Below, piece by piece: positions 21,136 through 33,499 of a stretch of 64,000 nt of DNA. The notes beneath the pieces are model-generated. The model saw only the letters and a list, made by a program, of their open reading frames with translations. It ran no database searches and had not been told where the DNA came from. Origin of the DNA: Daphnia carinata (lineage: Eukaryota > Arthropoda > Branchiopoda > Diplostraca > Daphniidae); assembly GCF_022539665.2 (NCBI RefSeq), contig NC_081333.1, positions 3,472,001-3,536,000 on the forward strand, in the 5' to 3' direction. Every line of letters begins with the position of its first letter. Within the stretch, counting starts at the first letter, position 1. Both the position numbers and the translations under genes were made by a program.

Positions 21136-22260
21136 TTTTAATCTAAATCGCTGGGAGTTGGGAGAAGTACTGCCTACTAAACAAGCACAACTGTTCGCTT
21201 TTTATACGACACTTGCTGATGATGCGAACCATTGAAATGAATTTCCCTTTTCATTCAATACGGTGATTCATCTCCTATAATGCTGACGCCCATTTTTCGA
21301 TTTTGGGACAACCTTTGCAAACCTGAACGGTTAACACCAAAATGTAAGCAAACTAGCATGAATCTCAAAACGAATTGTCCTCAGTAGTTACAGGCCTTTT
21401 TCATTTAAACGTTTTCTGTTCGGTCGTAACATCAATTAGAAATACAAAGGGGACAGTCCTTCCTTTCGGCTATTTAATATATTTACAGCTCTCTTCAAAA
21501 TCCTTTCCCCTCTATAAGAAAAAAGGAAATTGGACGCAGACGAAGTTCTACCCAATTCACAAGTGAAAGAAAACATAATTCAGTTGCAGAATAGACTACA
21601 ATACTTCATAATAGTTTAAAACTTCAATTCGCGAATACTCTGCTAAATAGTGGAACACGGAACGACCAAAGTAAATAGATAAGAAAATCGTCTAGAAGTA
21701 TACCGAACTTTTGTATGGGTCAAGGACTTCTTGCAAGAGATTTTCAAAGGCACGTGTCAATGTCAAGCTCCAAGACTAAAATGACTTTCGTAACGCACAG
21801 GAAAGGTTTTACACCTTTTCGTGTTTACGCACTCTTCCTTTTCGCTTTCACGTGGCATTTCCGAGAAGCAAATCACGGGGAAGGGTACGCAAAATGTCAG
21901 GTCAAGAAAATTACTATATCAAATTGTACACTCATCCCCTCTTTGCCACATCAAACGCATTTGAAACGAAAAGATAGCAAAATAAAATTAGATTTTTTAA
22001 TATGCTGTATTCAGGTAATATTTCATTACACCACCGGAAATATTGTATATTATGCATTCCACTTTATATAAGAAAGTAGTAAATTTGAAGCAAATTCCCA
22101 TTGTTTGCTAGTTAATTTTTTCTTTCAAAGACATTTCTGTTCCGTGTTTATGTCAAGGGGTGTCGAAGTACGCCTTTTTTAAGTTGATCGTCATCGTCAT
22201 TATCCTGCAAAGGACACTTTCAAAGTTATTTCAAACTAAAAATTGGTTCTAAAATACTTT

Positions 22261-23415
22261 TTAAAATACACGAGATGAATCTTCGTCCGAGGAATTGTCA
22301 TCGTCTGAATTAACTGGAGCAACAACTAAAGCAGCCATGGGTGAAGCGCTGGAACATCCCTGCAAAATGATTAAACCATTAAATGGAAAATATAAAGCAG
22401 TTGGCATTTAAAGATAGAATTATTTCAACTTGCGTTTTCAATAAAAGATTTAACCACGCAAACAATAGCTCGCAATGCACTGTTTCGATCGTGTTTTTTT
22501 GCGAAGTCTTCTATAGTAGAAAGCAGGTAAACAAAAAATGTTAGCAAACTACAGGTAAAACGAGAACAACTGTTATTCAACCCTTGGTCATATTTCTAGA
22601 AGCAAGCATGAAATCAGGAGGCGGTGGCAAAGTGTAGTTGGATTCTATACAAGATTTGAGGTTTCCAGATGCTAAGATCTTCTGCTCAGGTGTAAGGGAG
22701 GTTGGCTCAACGGTGAGCACATCCAACAAGGCAACATCAATAAGTCCTGTAGTGTTGTCGATCTACAAATATAGTGCCAGATGGAACAAGTTGGCAATGC
22801 AATGAATTTACAATATTCACTTACCGCGTTCATCATGTTTAAGATACAGGTGGCTGTTACCTAAAAAATGTGAGAAGTTTTAGTCTAGTTGATTAACTAT
22901 GTTCTAGAACAAAAAGAAGTGCCTATTTACCGCAGGTGTGTGATCAGGATTTCCATGAAATTGCTCTTCGCATTGTTCATGGATTGTATTTCGAGATTCT
23001 TCTGAAATACAGCTCAGCTAATACATAAATGCGAAAGTACAAAATAAAATAGAGCTACAGCGAGTTCACTCCCGACATTTACAACATTGACTTACCAATT
23101 TAGACGGTGTTAAATGTGCCGATTGGTCATCGATATCTGAGGACAGAGATATTTGATCAAGTAGAGTTATGAAAAGAAAATGTCAGGAGTTACCGTTGTG
23201 TTTCATGGATGTTGCAATTCTAGCAGCCAAGTCTAAGAAATCGTGATGACCATCATGTAACATACCGGCCCCCTGACCACGATGTGGATGAGCCTGACTA
23301 ACCTGGATTCGTGTAACAAGCTCACTTAAACGATACAGTAACTTTAGCACACTATAAGCAAAAATAATTTTACCAAGGCCAACGAAGCGATTAAGAGGAC
23401 GATGAAAACACCCAT
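22261..23415 (-). CDS. Secreted Cys-containing helical protein, OBP-like (paralog 2)
   Basis: It starts MGVFIVLLIASLAL (signal peptide, ATG at 23415) and continues VSQAHPHRGQGAGMLHDGHH, DIDDQSAHLTPSKL, SCISEESRNTIHEQCEEQFH, VTATCILNMMNA, then IDNTTGLIDVALLDVL, LTPEQKILASGNLKSCIESN, and ends GCSSASPMAALVV with an acidic tail (stop at 22261). The exon order and Cys positions parallel paralog 1: a Cys exon ending in a short helix, a G-x-ID segment, an L-x-x-EQ helix with C, and a last exon opening GCS. An exon around 22430-22540 is only partly resolved. Likely extracellular and ligand-binding, by resemblance only. Confidence 0.65.
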
Positions 23416-23650
23416 GTTCAACCTGGGATAGTTGATAAGTCTAATGGAACGCTGAATACAACAACTGGAGGCTTTTATAGCCCGGAATCTGCTTTCACCG
23501 CACGGAGTTCATACGTTACCGTACACGTATACTTCAACCACGGATGTCAACTCGATTTATATAGTCATTGTTATTGTTTTGATACAGAACCATCTTTCTT
23601 TTTTATCCTTAGTCATTTCCACATTACAGAAATGACGAAAATGATTGGTT

Positions 23651-23722
23651 TAGCAGAGCGTGGTTTCGATCCACGGACCTCTGGGTTATGGGCCCAGCAC
23701 GCTTCCGCTGCGCCACTCTGCT
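23651..23722 (-). tRNA. Initiator tRNA-Met (CAU), second copy
   Basis: The reverse complement gives AGCAGAGTGGCGCAGCGGAA, anticodon arm CTGGGCCCATAACCCAG with CAT, and a fully paired acceptor. It differs from the copy at 8044-8115 by compensating T-stem bases (GTGG/CCAC here, GTAG/CTAC there). Confidence 0.95.
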
Positions 23723-24143
23723 TATACGTAATTGCTTCTGTTAGTTAGTCTAAACATATTTGTAATATTTTTACATGCTTTTGCAGGTGACTTCGCTGAT
23801 TAATCGCGGTATGAATATAAATTTAAAAAAAAGATTTAAGTGCGATTGTTTATTGGAAGAAAGCCGTTTTTCGAGAAAGCGTAACAAGGAAAAAGGGGTA
23901 CAGAACACGGACAATTTGTAATCATTGATGCTGGATCTTGATACATCGTTGCCATTATTACAATCGTCGGGTTGAAAAGAATTTTTTTCTATCGTGTTAT
24001 TCACTGGATTTGGCCACTGGAGTTTTATTGCAAACCGAAGAGGTACCAACAACCACTTCCTGTATTTTTAACACAGAAAAACGAATGAACATTTCATATG
24101 GTGGTAGTAGAATGTCATCAGTGAACTCATGTTTCCATTTGCT

Positions 24144-25442
24144 TCATACTTTGTTTGACCGTGCAGAGTCGTTACTATTCATGACAGCTACGTTGGCGGA
24201 CATTTGAATTTGTTGCCCTGCCATTCTGGTTTGAACGACGGTCGAGCATCCCTTCGTAGACACAAAAACATTGGATTTTAAAGAGACAAATCATCTGCAT
24301 CTAGTTTTTAATTAGCTAACGTTTAGTAATATTGCCTTCGCTGCGCAGATCATGGCTTTCGTCGCAATGGCCGAATTACTACCTGTGAAATTAACAGTCA
24401 AATTTGAATATTGGCAATTGGCGAAATGATTAAAGGAAGAACATGCCTTCGCTCGACTTCGCAGCTAATTGTTCCATACCATTGATTTTAGGCAAAGTAA
24501 AAGTCGATGACAAACATGATTCCAGTACAGGTAAGGCACTGGTTCTTTGCTCCTCGGACAGCGAAGTTGTGTCAATTATTCCTTGTTTCAAATACGTAAT
24601 GTTCGTGAAACCGGCCATGCCCGGCTTGAAATAAAACAATAGTTACAAAATCGTAATAATGTCTAATTTCAAGATTTTATCTATTTTAGATATTAACTTA
24701 CTGGACTAAGCGTTCCAACTACACACTCCATCACCATCTAAAAAAGAACGTTATCGTACAGCTGTGTAATTTTGAATTTATTTTGGGCGAGACTTACGGG
24801 AAATATGGACTGTGCTGTATGGTGAATAACATCAGAAGAAACATCTTCGTGTCCCCCATCTGTTAAAATTTCCATTTTGCTGCAATCTAAAATTTTCGAT
24901 TTCATTTGCTGTTATGAAAGCTGGGGGGCAATTAGGAAAACTGAATATTATAAACAAACCCGATAAAGTCACACTTCCCGATTTGATGCTACAATTTGAT
25001 TTCAAAATGCAGGTCTTGATAAGTCCACGTTGCAAGGGCGTAATACACCCAGTCTAACACAATTACATTTAAACGAGTTTTAGGACAGACAATTTACGAT
25101 AAACACAATACGTTACCATTTGCGACAACGGTAGTTCACTGATGTGTTTCGGAATATCTGAATCCAACGAGAACGAACGAATTATGTTTAAGAAAATCAA
25201 TGTATTGCAAACAGCTGAATTTGACTTACCATCTGATTTCAAAGCCAGAACTAATTCGGTGAGATGATCAAGCGTTTCTTGCTCAATCATTTGGAGAGGA
25301 TTACCTGATGGCTTCGAACGTACATCGACCGGATTGGCCTGAATGAATAAAGTTATTTTTTTTTTACAACAAACTATAGACAGCATATACATTAAATTAC
25401 CGAGCTTAAGTAGAAGACAGACAGGATAACGATGAGTTTCAT
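24144..25442 (-). CDS. Secreted Cys-containing helical protein, OBP-like (paralog 3)
   Basis: Signal peptide exon MKLIVILSVFYLSS (ATG at 25442), then ANPVDVRSKPSGNPLQMIEQ, a helix with ETLDHLTELVLALKSD, DIPKHISELPLSQM, an exon with CSKMEILTDGGHEDV, MVMECVVGTLSP, then GMAGFTNITYLKQGIID, TSLSEEQRTSALPVLESCLS and a last exon GCSTVVQTRMAGQQ (stop at 24144). The L-S-E-EQ helix followed by SC, and the terminal GCS exon, align it with paralogs 1 and 2. It is the most divergent of the three and its Cys count appears reduced. Confidence 0.6.
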
Positions 25443-25887
25443 TCTCCAACGTTGTCAGGATAACAATAGACAGTGTGCAAAAATGTTTTCCAACTTTTAT
25501 ACGCGGGATCCAGGGAAAAGTTGCTAAATGGCCTGGTGACAATGGCTGACACCAAAATAATATTTAAACAAACAGCTTCGGCTACCATGCGTATCGAGAA
25601 AAGCCTTAAGGCATACAAATCACACGATTATTCAGCAAATATCAGCATCCTCATAATTGTGTGAACCTATTGGTTTATTGATCATCCGCCAAGGTTTTTT
25701 CTTACGTAAAAATGGGAGGACATGGGAAAACCCACAATTTCATACAGTAACAGGTGACAAGCAAATTTTATCAGAATTTTTTGTTTGGGTTGTAAGCATT
25801 CGTGTGCGTTAACATGACAAAAGGCAACAAATGGAAAGTACATGATTGTGCGCTATTATTTTGGTCACAAAGTCATTTCCAAATAAC

Positions 25888-27019
25888 CTATGTACTTGTT
25901 TTATCTCCTTGTTCCCGGCTAATTTTCTTATCCATGTCTGACATGGTTGTCGCCTCAGTGTCCGGAGTAGATGTAGATGTAGGTGTAGTGCCTGTAGTAG
26001 GTGTAGTGCCTGTAGTAGGTGTAGTGCCTGTAGTAGGTGTAGTGCCTGTAGTAGGTGTAGTGCCTGTAGTAGGTGTAGTGCCTGTAGTAGGTGTAGTGCC
26101 TGTAGTAGGTGTAGTGCCTGTAGTAGGTGTAGTGCCTGTAGTAGGTGTAGTGTCTGGAGTAGATGTAGGTGTTTTACCCGGAGTAGGTACAGTAGTTGTT
26201 GAAGTAATCACGGTTGGTGTTAAACTTGTTGTATGGGCGCTTAACTCAGTTCCTGAAAAAAATTAAAATTAATTGTTGGGTTCTAATGTAATCAAGGTGT
26301 GAGCGCTAACGGGTTAGTTACCTCTTTCATGTGAATGCTTTCCGTTGTGGTGATGTCCAGCTCCATGGTGGCGATGATGTCCATGTTCATGTGAATGCTT
26401 ATGTTTATGTTCATGCGAATGGCGATGATGGCCAGAGCCTTTTGGTTTTTGTTTATGCGAATGACCGCGTTCTCCGGAGCCTTTGCGGCCGCGTTCATGT
26501 GAATGACTTCCATGTCCACCTTTTCGTTTTTTGCCTACACGTGTCGTCCTAACTGTTGAATTTGCATCTTCCTGAAAAAAAAAATGACGTTTCGCATTGG
26601 TATTAATGTTAAATTTGCATTTTTCATCGATCTGTTAATGTCAAGGTCGGAGTTACTTACATCTTTGTCTTCGTTGCTGTCCTCGAATGCAGCAAACTCA
26701 CGGGCCATTTCTGCAAGCGTGAGTTTGCGGAAAGACGCTGGGTCATCTTCGTAATCCTACAGGACGATCATAATTCTGGTGTGAAAATTTCATGTGCAAA
26801 TACGAGTTAGCCTAACAGAAAACTCACTATTTTAGCGACGCGGCCCAGTGCGACATCACGGAAACCACCTACTGCTTTGCCCTTTGATTCAGTCAGCGTA
26901 CGGGCCTAAATTGATACGAATAAATAAAGAATTGTAATAAACGAAATTTCAATTTCTTTTTACAATAATCTTATTACCAAAGTACAAGAGATGGCAAAGA
27001 GGATGTAAATAAACTTCAT
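25888..27019 (-). CDS. Secreted His-rich protein with Thr-Pro-Gly repeat tail
   Basis: The first exon encodes MKFIYILFAISCTLV (ATG at 27019). Further exons read RTLTESKGKAVGGFRDVALG, DYEDDPASFRKLTLAEMARE, a His/Lys/Gly-rich block at 26320-26560 (HSHEHGHHRHHGAGHHHNGK) and a Thr-rich tail with about nine copies of TPTTGT at 25985-26150, encoded by an 18-base tandem repeat. The His block could bind metal and the Thr/Pro tail could be O-glycosylated like a mucin; both are inferences. It ends with a charged tail, stop at 25888. It has the short-intron, secreted style of the neighbouring genes but no sequence relation to them. Confidence 0.65.
25985..26150. repeat. 18-bp tandem repeat (TPTTGT codons)
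   Basis: About nine near-perfect copies of CCTGTAGTAGGTGTAGTG within the last exon of the His-rich gene. The unit is a multiple of three and keeps the frame. Confidence 0.9.
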
Positions 27020-28013
27020 TCTTTGCTATGGAAGTGTTGTGTAGTTAGCCAAGCAACTGACTGAAATTGCAACCAACACTTCTTTTATACTTGTTTAAAA
27101 AACGAAAGATAGGATTCTCGTGTGAAAAAAAAAAGGACGAGTACCTTAGATGTTCCCATCTCTTTCAGCTTGAAGAACTTCCTTATGCTCTCCTTACTCC
27201 TTATGCTGGGATATGCTCTACTCGTCACGTATGGGAAAAATTCAAGGGCAAGATCATTTATTGCTACGCCGATAGCGGAAATGAATCCCTATAAAATATT
27301 TTCCATAAACAATTTCCGGTTTTAGAACATAAAAACAAAAGCACAAAACGTAAAAACACCTAGCTGCAACTATCATGCTGTTTTCAATGTAAATGTTTAT
27401 GAATACGAAACCGGTCATCCCATTATTTTTATCTCACGTTCCGAATGGCATTCAATTCGCAATGTACCACCATCGTAGATTTGTCACACCATTTGCCGCT
27501 TCCGAAACATTACGCATTTTCCTGGGATTTATACGTTTTTAAGACGTTTACCACCGTTCTGTGTAACACGAAAAAGTCCGATGTTATTAGTTTTACAGTC
27601 TCAACGCAGGTGGTCAAAACTACACCTTCCACTTCAAAATAATATCAGCCATATTGACCTTGCGATTGCATTCTCCCGGAATGTACATCTTTGGTTGCCT
27701 GTTGATATGCTCGATTGATAACTGATAAGTAACTGGCGTGTGTAAGCGCATATCCCATCCTAAGGAAATGTAGAAAAAAAAACGAATTTAGACCCGTCTA
27801 CATTACATACAAGTTCTTGGTTTTTTCCCCCATTTTCATAGATAACGTTATTGATATGGACATGCAGATAAAATCAAGACTTAAAATTATTTAGTCGTAC
27901 CTGAAATATCAAACCAGAAAGCGCATGTATTCCGGTTGTGCGCCCAAATAATCAACTAAGTTTAGGATTTATTTGTCAACCAACACGATCCTGCAGGAAA
28001 AGTTAGTTTTAAA

Positions 28014-29191
28014 ATGCCAGGAGAACACATTGGAGCTATTTGGTTAAACAGGAGAACTCCTCACTTATTATTAGGAAGAGGACGGTTCAGTGAAGTTTAT
28101 ACCTGGGTAAATTGAATGGCAACAGGGATGTCGCTATTAAACGGATGGTAGTAGAAATCAGCCGAATGCAGATTATAATAAAATCCCAGAAAATCAGCCG
28201 GATGCAGATAATAATCAAATCCCAGAAAATCCGCCGAGTCCAGGTTATAATCAATTTGTTAACGAAGCTCGGAAAACGATGAGAAGCAACCGAATAAATG
28301 AAGCTCTGGGCCGGCTTGATCATCCCAATGTCATCAAACTGTTACACGTCGAAGAGAAAAATTCAATTAAGTACACAAATTGCGAATTACATGCAAAAAT
28401 TACATCAGCATCATATAGTAACTATCAATTTAAACACTTATTTTCAGATACTTCGCGCTTGAATTGCGTCCCGCTACGCTCCATCAATACTGCATGGGAG
28501 AGCGTCATGAACCAATGCCATCTGAAGCACAGATCCTACTAGACAGGATAAAAGGTTTACGATATGTTCATTCCCAAGGACTCGCCCATCGAAGCATTGA
28601 GCCAAAAAACATACTCATCTCAAAATTTCCTACCCGTTATCATTCTCTCCGATTTCGGGTTGAGTAAAGCTCTCAACCCAAAGGATTCATACTCTGTCAG
28701 TCAACACACGTTACTTAAACAGGATCATCAACTACGCTGGTTGGCTCCTGAAATGCTGGATGACCCTGACGATCAAGGTTTCTCAGAGAAAAGAGGTTCC
28801 ATCGCTAGCGATACCTTCTCGATGGGTTGCGTGTTTTTCTTTTACCTATCGCTGGGTGCGCACCCCTTTGGATTTGACTCACTTTCTACTCACACGAACA
28901 TTACAGATGAAACCCCCGTCAATCTAGAACGTAAGTTGACAAAGTTTGCCATTCTAACTAAACGTTCCTTTGACTAGTAATTTACAAATAGATTTACATG
29001 AAGAACAACATCGATTCAAGAGCATGATTAAGCGCATGATCTTAAAGAAACCTGCAGCTCGTACGAAGCTCGAATACGTTGAAAAAAACCTTAACGAAAT
29101 GGTTGGACGATACCTGTCTGAACCTGATACGGAATACACCGAAACACCAGGCGATGATCAAGACCCACCTCTAGATGAAAGTCCCGACTAG
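28014..29191 (+). pseudogene. IRE1-like kinase-domain gene, tandem copy A (frameshifted)
   Basis: It begins MPGEHIGAIWL and continues into a glycine loop (LLGRGRFSEVY). A two-base insertion near 28100 and a one-base loss near 28150 shift the frame relative to copy C, and another insertion near 28635 separates HRSIEPKNILIS from the DFGLSK segment. Later parts (LRWLAPEMLDDPDDQGF, SDTFSMGCVFFFYLSLG) are IRE1-like. The catalytic loop is HRS instead of HRD. The third exon (HEEQHRFKSM...) matches the end of the kinase fold, and a TGG to TAG change removes the last codons. No luminal or RNase domain of IRE1 is present. Confidence 0.7.
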
Positions 29192-30025
29192 CTAAGGTGA
29201 AACGTCGATCGTCTTAATACGTAATTCAAAAGCTGTTTTTAATAAACGAACTATTACAAAAACATTGTTTGAATTGAAATGTCTCACCTAATTATTTCAC
29301 AGTTGAAGTAGGAATGGTTTGTTTGTCTAGGCTACTCACAGCGTTTATCGTTGTTCTGACATGAAAATACACCCACATCCATCCACCGTACCAGTCATAT
29401 CCATTCTCTTTATCCCACGTTCCGAATGGCATTCAACTCGCAATGCACCACCATCGTAAACGTGTCAAAACCAGTCCATTTCCCGTTTCCGAAACATTAC
29501 GCATTTTCCTGGGATTTAAACGTTTTTAAGACGTTTACCACCGTTCTGTGGAACACAAAAAAGTGCGATGTTCTTAGTTTACGTGGTCAGTACAGCAACT
29601 TCCACTTAAAAATAATATCAACCATATTTACCTTCCGATTGCAATTTCCCGCGAATGTATATTTTTTTTTCACCATTCCCGTGTCTATAACTCATGAATC
29701 TTGGGTTGTCTCTTGATGCTCGCTTGTTAACTGATAAGCAACTGTCGTGTGTAGCTGCATATAAAATCCCAATGAAATGTAGATAAAAAAAAAAACGAAC
29801 ATAGACCATTCTACACAATCAAGTCTTGTTCGTTTTTTTTATCACTTCTGTAGATAATTTTACTGATACGAACGTATGTTCACATATAATCAAAACTAAA
29901 TTTTTTTTAGTCGTATCAGAAACAACAAACCCAAAGCGCATCTATTGCGGTTAGACGTCAGAATCAACTACGTTTAGGATTTGTTTCTCAATCAACACGA
30001 TCCTGCAGGAAAAGTTAGTTTTAAA

Positions 30026-31174
30026 ATGACAGGAAAACACATTGGAGCTATTTGGTTAGACACGACAAATCCTCGCTCATTATTAGGTGAAGGACAGTAC
30101 AGTGCTATATACCTGGGTAAGTTGAATGGCAGCACGAATGTAGCCATTAAAGTGATTGAAGTAGAAGATCAGCCGGATGAAAAGTATAATCAACTCCCAG
30201 AAGATCAGCCGGATGCATACCATAATCAAATGCCAGGACAAATGCCGGCCAAGCAGAGAAGCAACCGAATGAATGAAGTTCTGGGCCGACTTAAGCATCC
30301 AAATGTCATCAAACTGTTAGGGGTCGAAGAGGAAGATTCGATTAAGTATACAAATCGCGAATAACCTACTAACACTACCAGCCTCATAAAGTAATTATCA
30401 ATTTAAATGCTATCACTTTTCAGATACTTTGCACTTGAATTGTGCGCAGCTACGCTTGATCAGTACTGCAGGGGACTCTATACTGGACCAATGCCACGCG
30501 AAGAAGACGTTCTACTACAAATGATAAGTGGTTTACGATATGTTCACTCGGAAAAATACGTCCATCGAAATATTGAGCCAAAGAACATACTCATTTCAAA
30601 ATTCCCTATCCGTATCATTCTGTCCGATTTCGCGCTGAGCAAACCTATCGACCCAAACGGATCACTATCTGTCAGTAAAAATATGTCAATTAACCAGGGT
30701 CGTCAACTATGCTGGTTGGCTCCCGAAATGTTGGATAATCCTGACGATCCAGGTTTCTCGGAGAAAAGAGGTTCCATCGCTAGTGACACCTTCTCGGCGG
30801 GCTGTGTCATTTTCTATTACTTAACGCTAGGCTTGCATCCCTTTGGATCTGATTTGCATTTTCTCACATGAACATTTTAAATGGAGAACCCGTCAATCTA
30901 GAACGTAAGTTGACAAAGTTTGCCCTTCTAACTAAACGTTCCTTTGAATAGTAATTTACAAACAGATTTACACGAAGAACAACATCGATTCAAGAGCATG
31001 ATTGAAGCTATGATCTTAAGGGAACCTACAGCTCGTCCGGAGCTCAAAGACGTTGAAAAAATTCTCAAAGAAATGAGTGGATCATACCCGTCTGACCCTG
31101 ATAAGGAATACGCCGAAACACCAGGCGATGATAAAGACCCACCTCTAGATGAACGTCCTGACTGGATAAGGTGA
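30026..31174 (+). pseudogene. IRE1-like kinase-domain gene, tandem copy B (frameshifted near the end)
   Basis: Exon 1 30026-30345 (MTGKHIGAIWLDTTNPRSLL, glycine loop LGEGQYSAIYLGKL, VAIKV lysine) joins exon 2 from 30424 (YFALELCAATLDQYC). The catalytic loop is HRNIEPKNILIS (HRD to HRN) and the DFG position reads DFALSK. CWLAPEMLDNPDDPGF and SDTFSAGCVIFYYLTLG follow. Compared with copy C, one base is missing near 30868, giving a stop inside LHPFGSDLHFLT. A third exon (HEEQHRFKSMIEAMI, to 31174) is otherwise intact. This is the best preserved kinase half of the three copies, but probably catalytically dead even if expressed. Confidence 0.7.
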
Positions 31175-32082
31175 AACGTCGATCGTCCTAGAACGTAATT
31201 CAAAAGCTGTTTGTAATAAAGGAAATTTTACAAAAACATTTTTTGAATTAAAATGTCTCACCTAATTATTTCACAGTTGAAATAGGAATGGTTTGTATGT
31301 CTAGGATGATCACGGCGTTTATCGTTGTTCTGACATGCAAATACACCCACATCCACCAATCGTATCAGTCATATCCATTCTTTTTTTTTCCACGTTCCGA
31401 ATGACATTCAATTCGCTAAGCACCACCATCGTAGATTTATCATATCAAGACCATTTGCCGCTTCCGAAACCGGCCGAAACATTACGCATTTTCCTGGGAT
31501 TTATACGTTTTCAAGACGTTTACCACCGTTCTGTGTAACACGAAAAAGTCCGATGTTATTAGGTCACAGTCCCACTTCAGGTGGTCAAAACTACATCTTC
31601 CACTTCAAAATAATATCAGCCATATTTACCTTCCGATTGCACTTTCCCGGAGTTTATTTTTTTTTTTTTCACCCCTTCCGTGTCTATAATCCTGGGTTGT
31701 CTGTTGATATGCTCGACTGGTAATTGAGAAGCAACTAGCGTAACCGCATACCGAATCCTAAGGAAATGTAGAAAAAGAACGAACATAGACCCGTCTACAT
31801 TATACAAGTCTTGGTTTTTTTTTTTTTTCTTTTCACCATTTTCGCATATAATGTTACTGATATGAACATGCCGATATAATCAAAAATAAAATTTTTTAGT
31901 CATACCTGAAACACCAAACCCACAGCGTTCTATCTCCGGTTGTGTTAAGAATTGCCACCATGTCGCTGCGGAATGGCCACCTAGATGGCACTAATTCAAG
32001 CGGAGAAATTGCACTTGGCAATAGAAATTTCTTGGATACTGTTTAGCCACCACTTGTTGATTCAATTGAGTCTACTGCACCG

Positions 32083-32161
32083 CCTTCACGTGTTACTTGA
32101 TAGCTGGCTGGCATAATTATTCCTTCACGTGTTACTTGACAACTGCCTGGCATAATTATTC
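32083..32161. repeat. Direct duplication of about 39 bp
   Basis: CCTTCACGTGTTACTTGA followed by a C/A-variable segment ending TGGCATAATTATT occurs twice in succession, inside the block that is unique to array unit C. Confidence 0.7.
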
Positions 32162-32339
32162 ATTTTGTGTTGAAACTGAAACTGTTACTCAGCCTTTCTT
32201 CTTATCATTTGCACGTATGAAAATTATAAAATATTTTCCATATTCCGTGTACAAGTTCCAGATTGTACGTCGCAATAGTAAAGTACCTTAAGGATTTGAT
32301 GTCAACCAACACGATCCTGCAGGAAAAGTTAGTTTTAAA

Positions 32340-33499
32340 ATGCCAGGCCAACGCATCGGAGCTATTTGGTTAGACATGACAACCCCTCGCTTATTATTAG
32401 GAAGAGGACAGTTCAGTGAAGTTTACCTGGGTAAATTGAATGGCAACAGGGATGTCGCCATTAAACGGATGGTAGTAGAAAATCAGCCGAATGCAGATTA
32501 TAATAAGATCCCAGTAAATCAGCCGGATGCAGAAAATAATCAAATCCCAGAAAATCCGCCGGATCCGGGTTATAATCAAATCGTTAACCAAACGCCGAGC
32601 ACGATGAGAAGCAACCGAATAAATGAAGCTCTGGGCCGACTTGATCATCCAAATGTCATCAAACTGTTACACGTCGAAGAGAAAAATTCAATTAAGTATA
32701 CAAATTGCGAATTACCTACCAATATTAGATCAGCCTCATAAAGTAATTATCAATTTAAACACAATTACTTTTCAGATACTTTGCACTAGAATTGTGTGAC
32801 ACTACGCTCCATCAGTACAAAATGGGACCATGTAATGAAGCAATGCCTAATGAGGTATTCGTTCTACTAGACATGATAAAAGGTTTACGATATATTCATT
32901 CCAATGGATTCGCCCATCGAAATATTGAGCCAAAGAACATACTCATTTCAAAACCACCTATCCGTATCATTCTCTCCGATTTCGGGCTGAGTAAACCTAT
33001 CGACCTAAACGGATCATACTCTGTCAGTCAAGACAGAGCGTTACTTAGACAGCGTTACTTAACGAAGATGTTCAACTGCGCTGGCTAGCTCCCGAAATGC
33101 TGGATAACCCAGACGATCAAGGTTTCTCAGAGAAAAGAGGTTCCATCGCTAGCGACACCTTCTCGATGGGCTGCGTCTTTTTCTTTTACCTAACGCCAGG
33201 TTTGCATCCCTTTGGATCTGGTTTGCATTCTACTCACATGAACATTGTAAATGGAAAACCCGTCAATCTGAAATGTAAGACAAAGTTTGCCACCCTAATT
33301 AAACGTCCCATTGAATAGTAACTTACATATAGATTTACCCGAGGAACAACAACGATTCAGAAGCACGATTGAAGCCATGATCACAAACGAACCTGCAGCT
33401 CGTAAGGGTCTTGCAGACGTGGAAAATGATCTTCTCGAAGTAATTGCTAATCTAAACCTCATTGAACCTCAGATGGAACGTCCCGATTGGCTAATGTGA
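32340..33499 (+). pseudogene. IRE1-like kinase-domain gene, tandem copy C (insertion in the activation segment)
   Basis: Exon 1 32340-32695 (MPGQRIGAIWLDMTTPRLLL, LGRGQFSEVYLGKL, VAIKRM) joins exon 2 from 32776 (YFALELCDTTLHQYK). The catalytic loop is HRNIEPKNILIS and DFGLSK is kept. A 14-base extra stretch near 33050 (the TTACTTA motif is repeated) shifts the frame and gives a stop at about 33088, just before LAPEMLDNPDDQGF resumes in another frame. Exon 3 (PEEQQRFRSTIEAMI) ends at 33499. The Gln/Pro/Asn insert between the lysine and helix C contains short repeats (NQPDA, NPPDP). Confidence 0.7.

Noticed and set aside
25802-26266. Val/Gly-rich plus-strand frame over the 18-bp repeat
   Set aside because: Antisense of the TPTTGT repeat; the minus-strand gene has a signal peptide and spliced exons.
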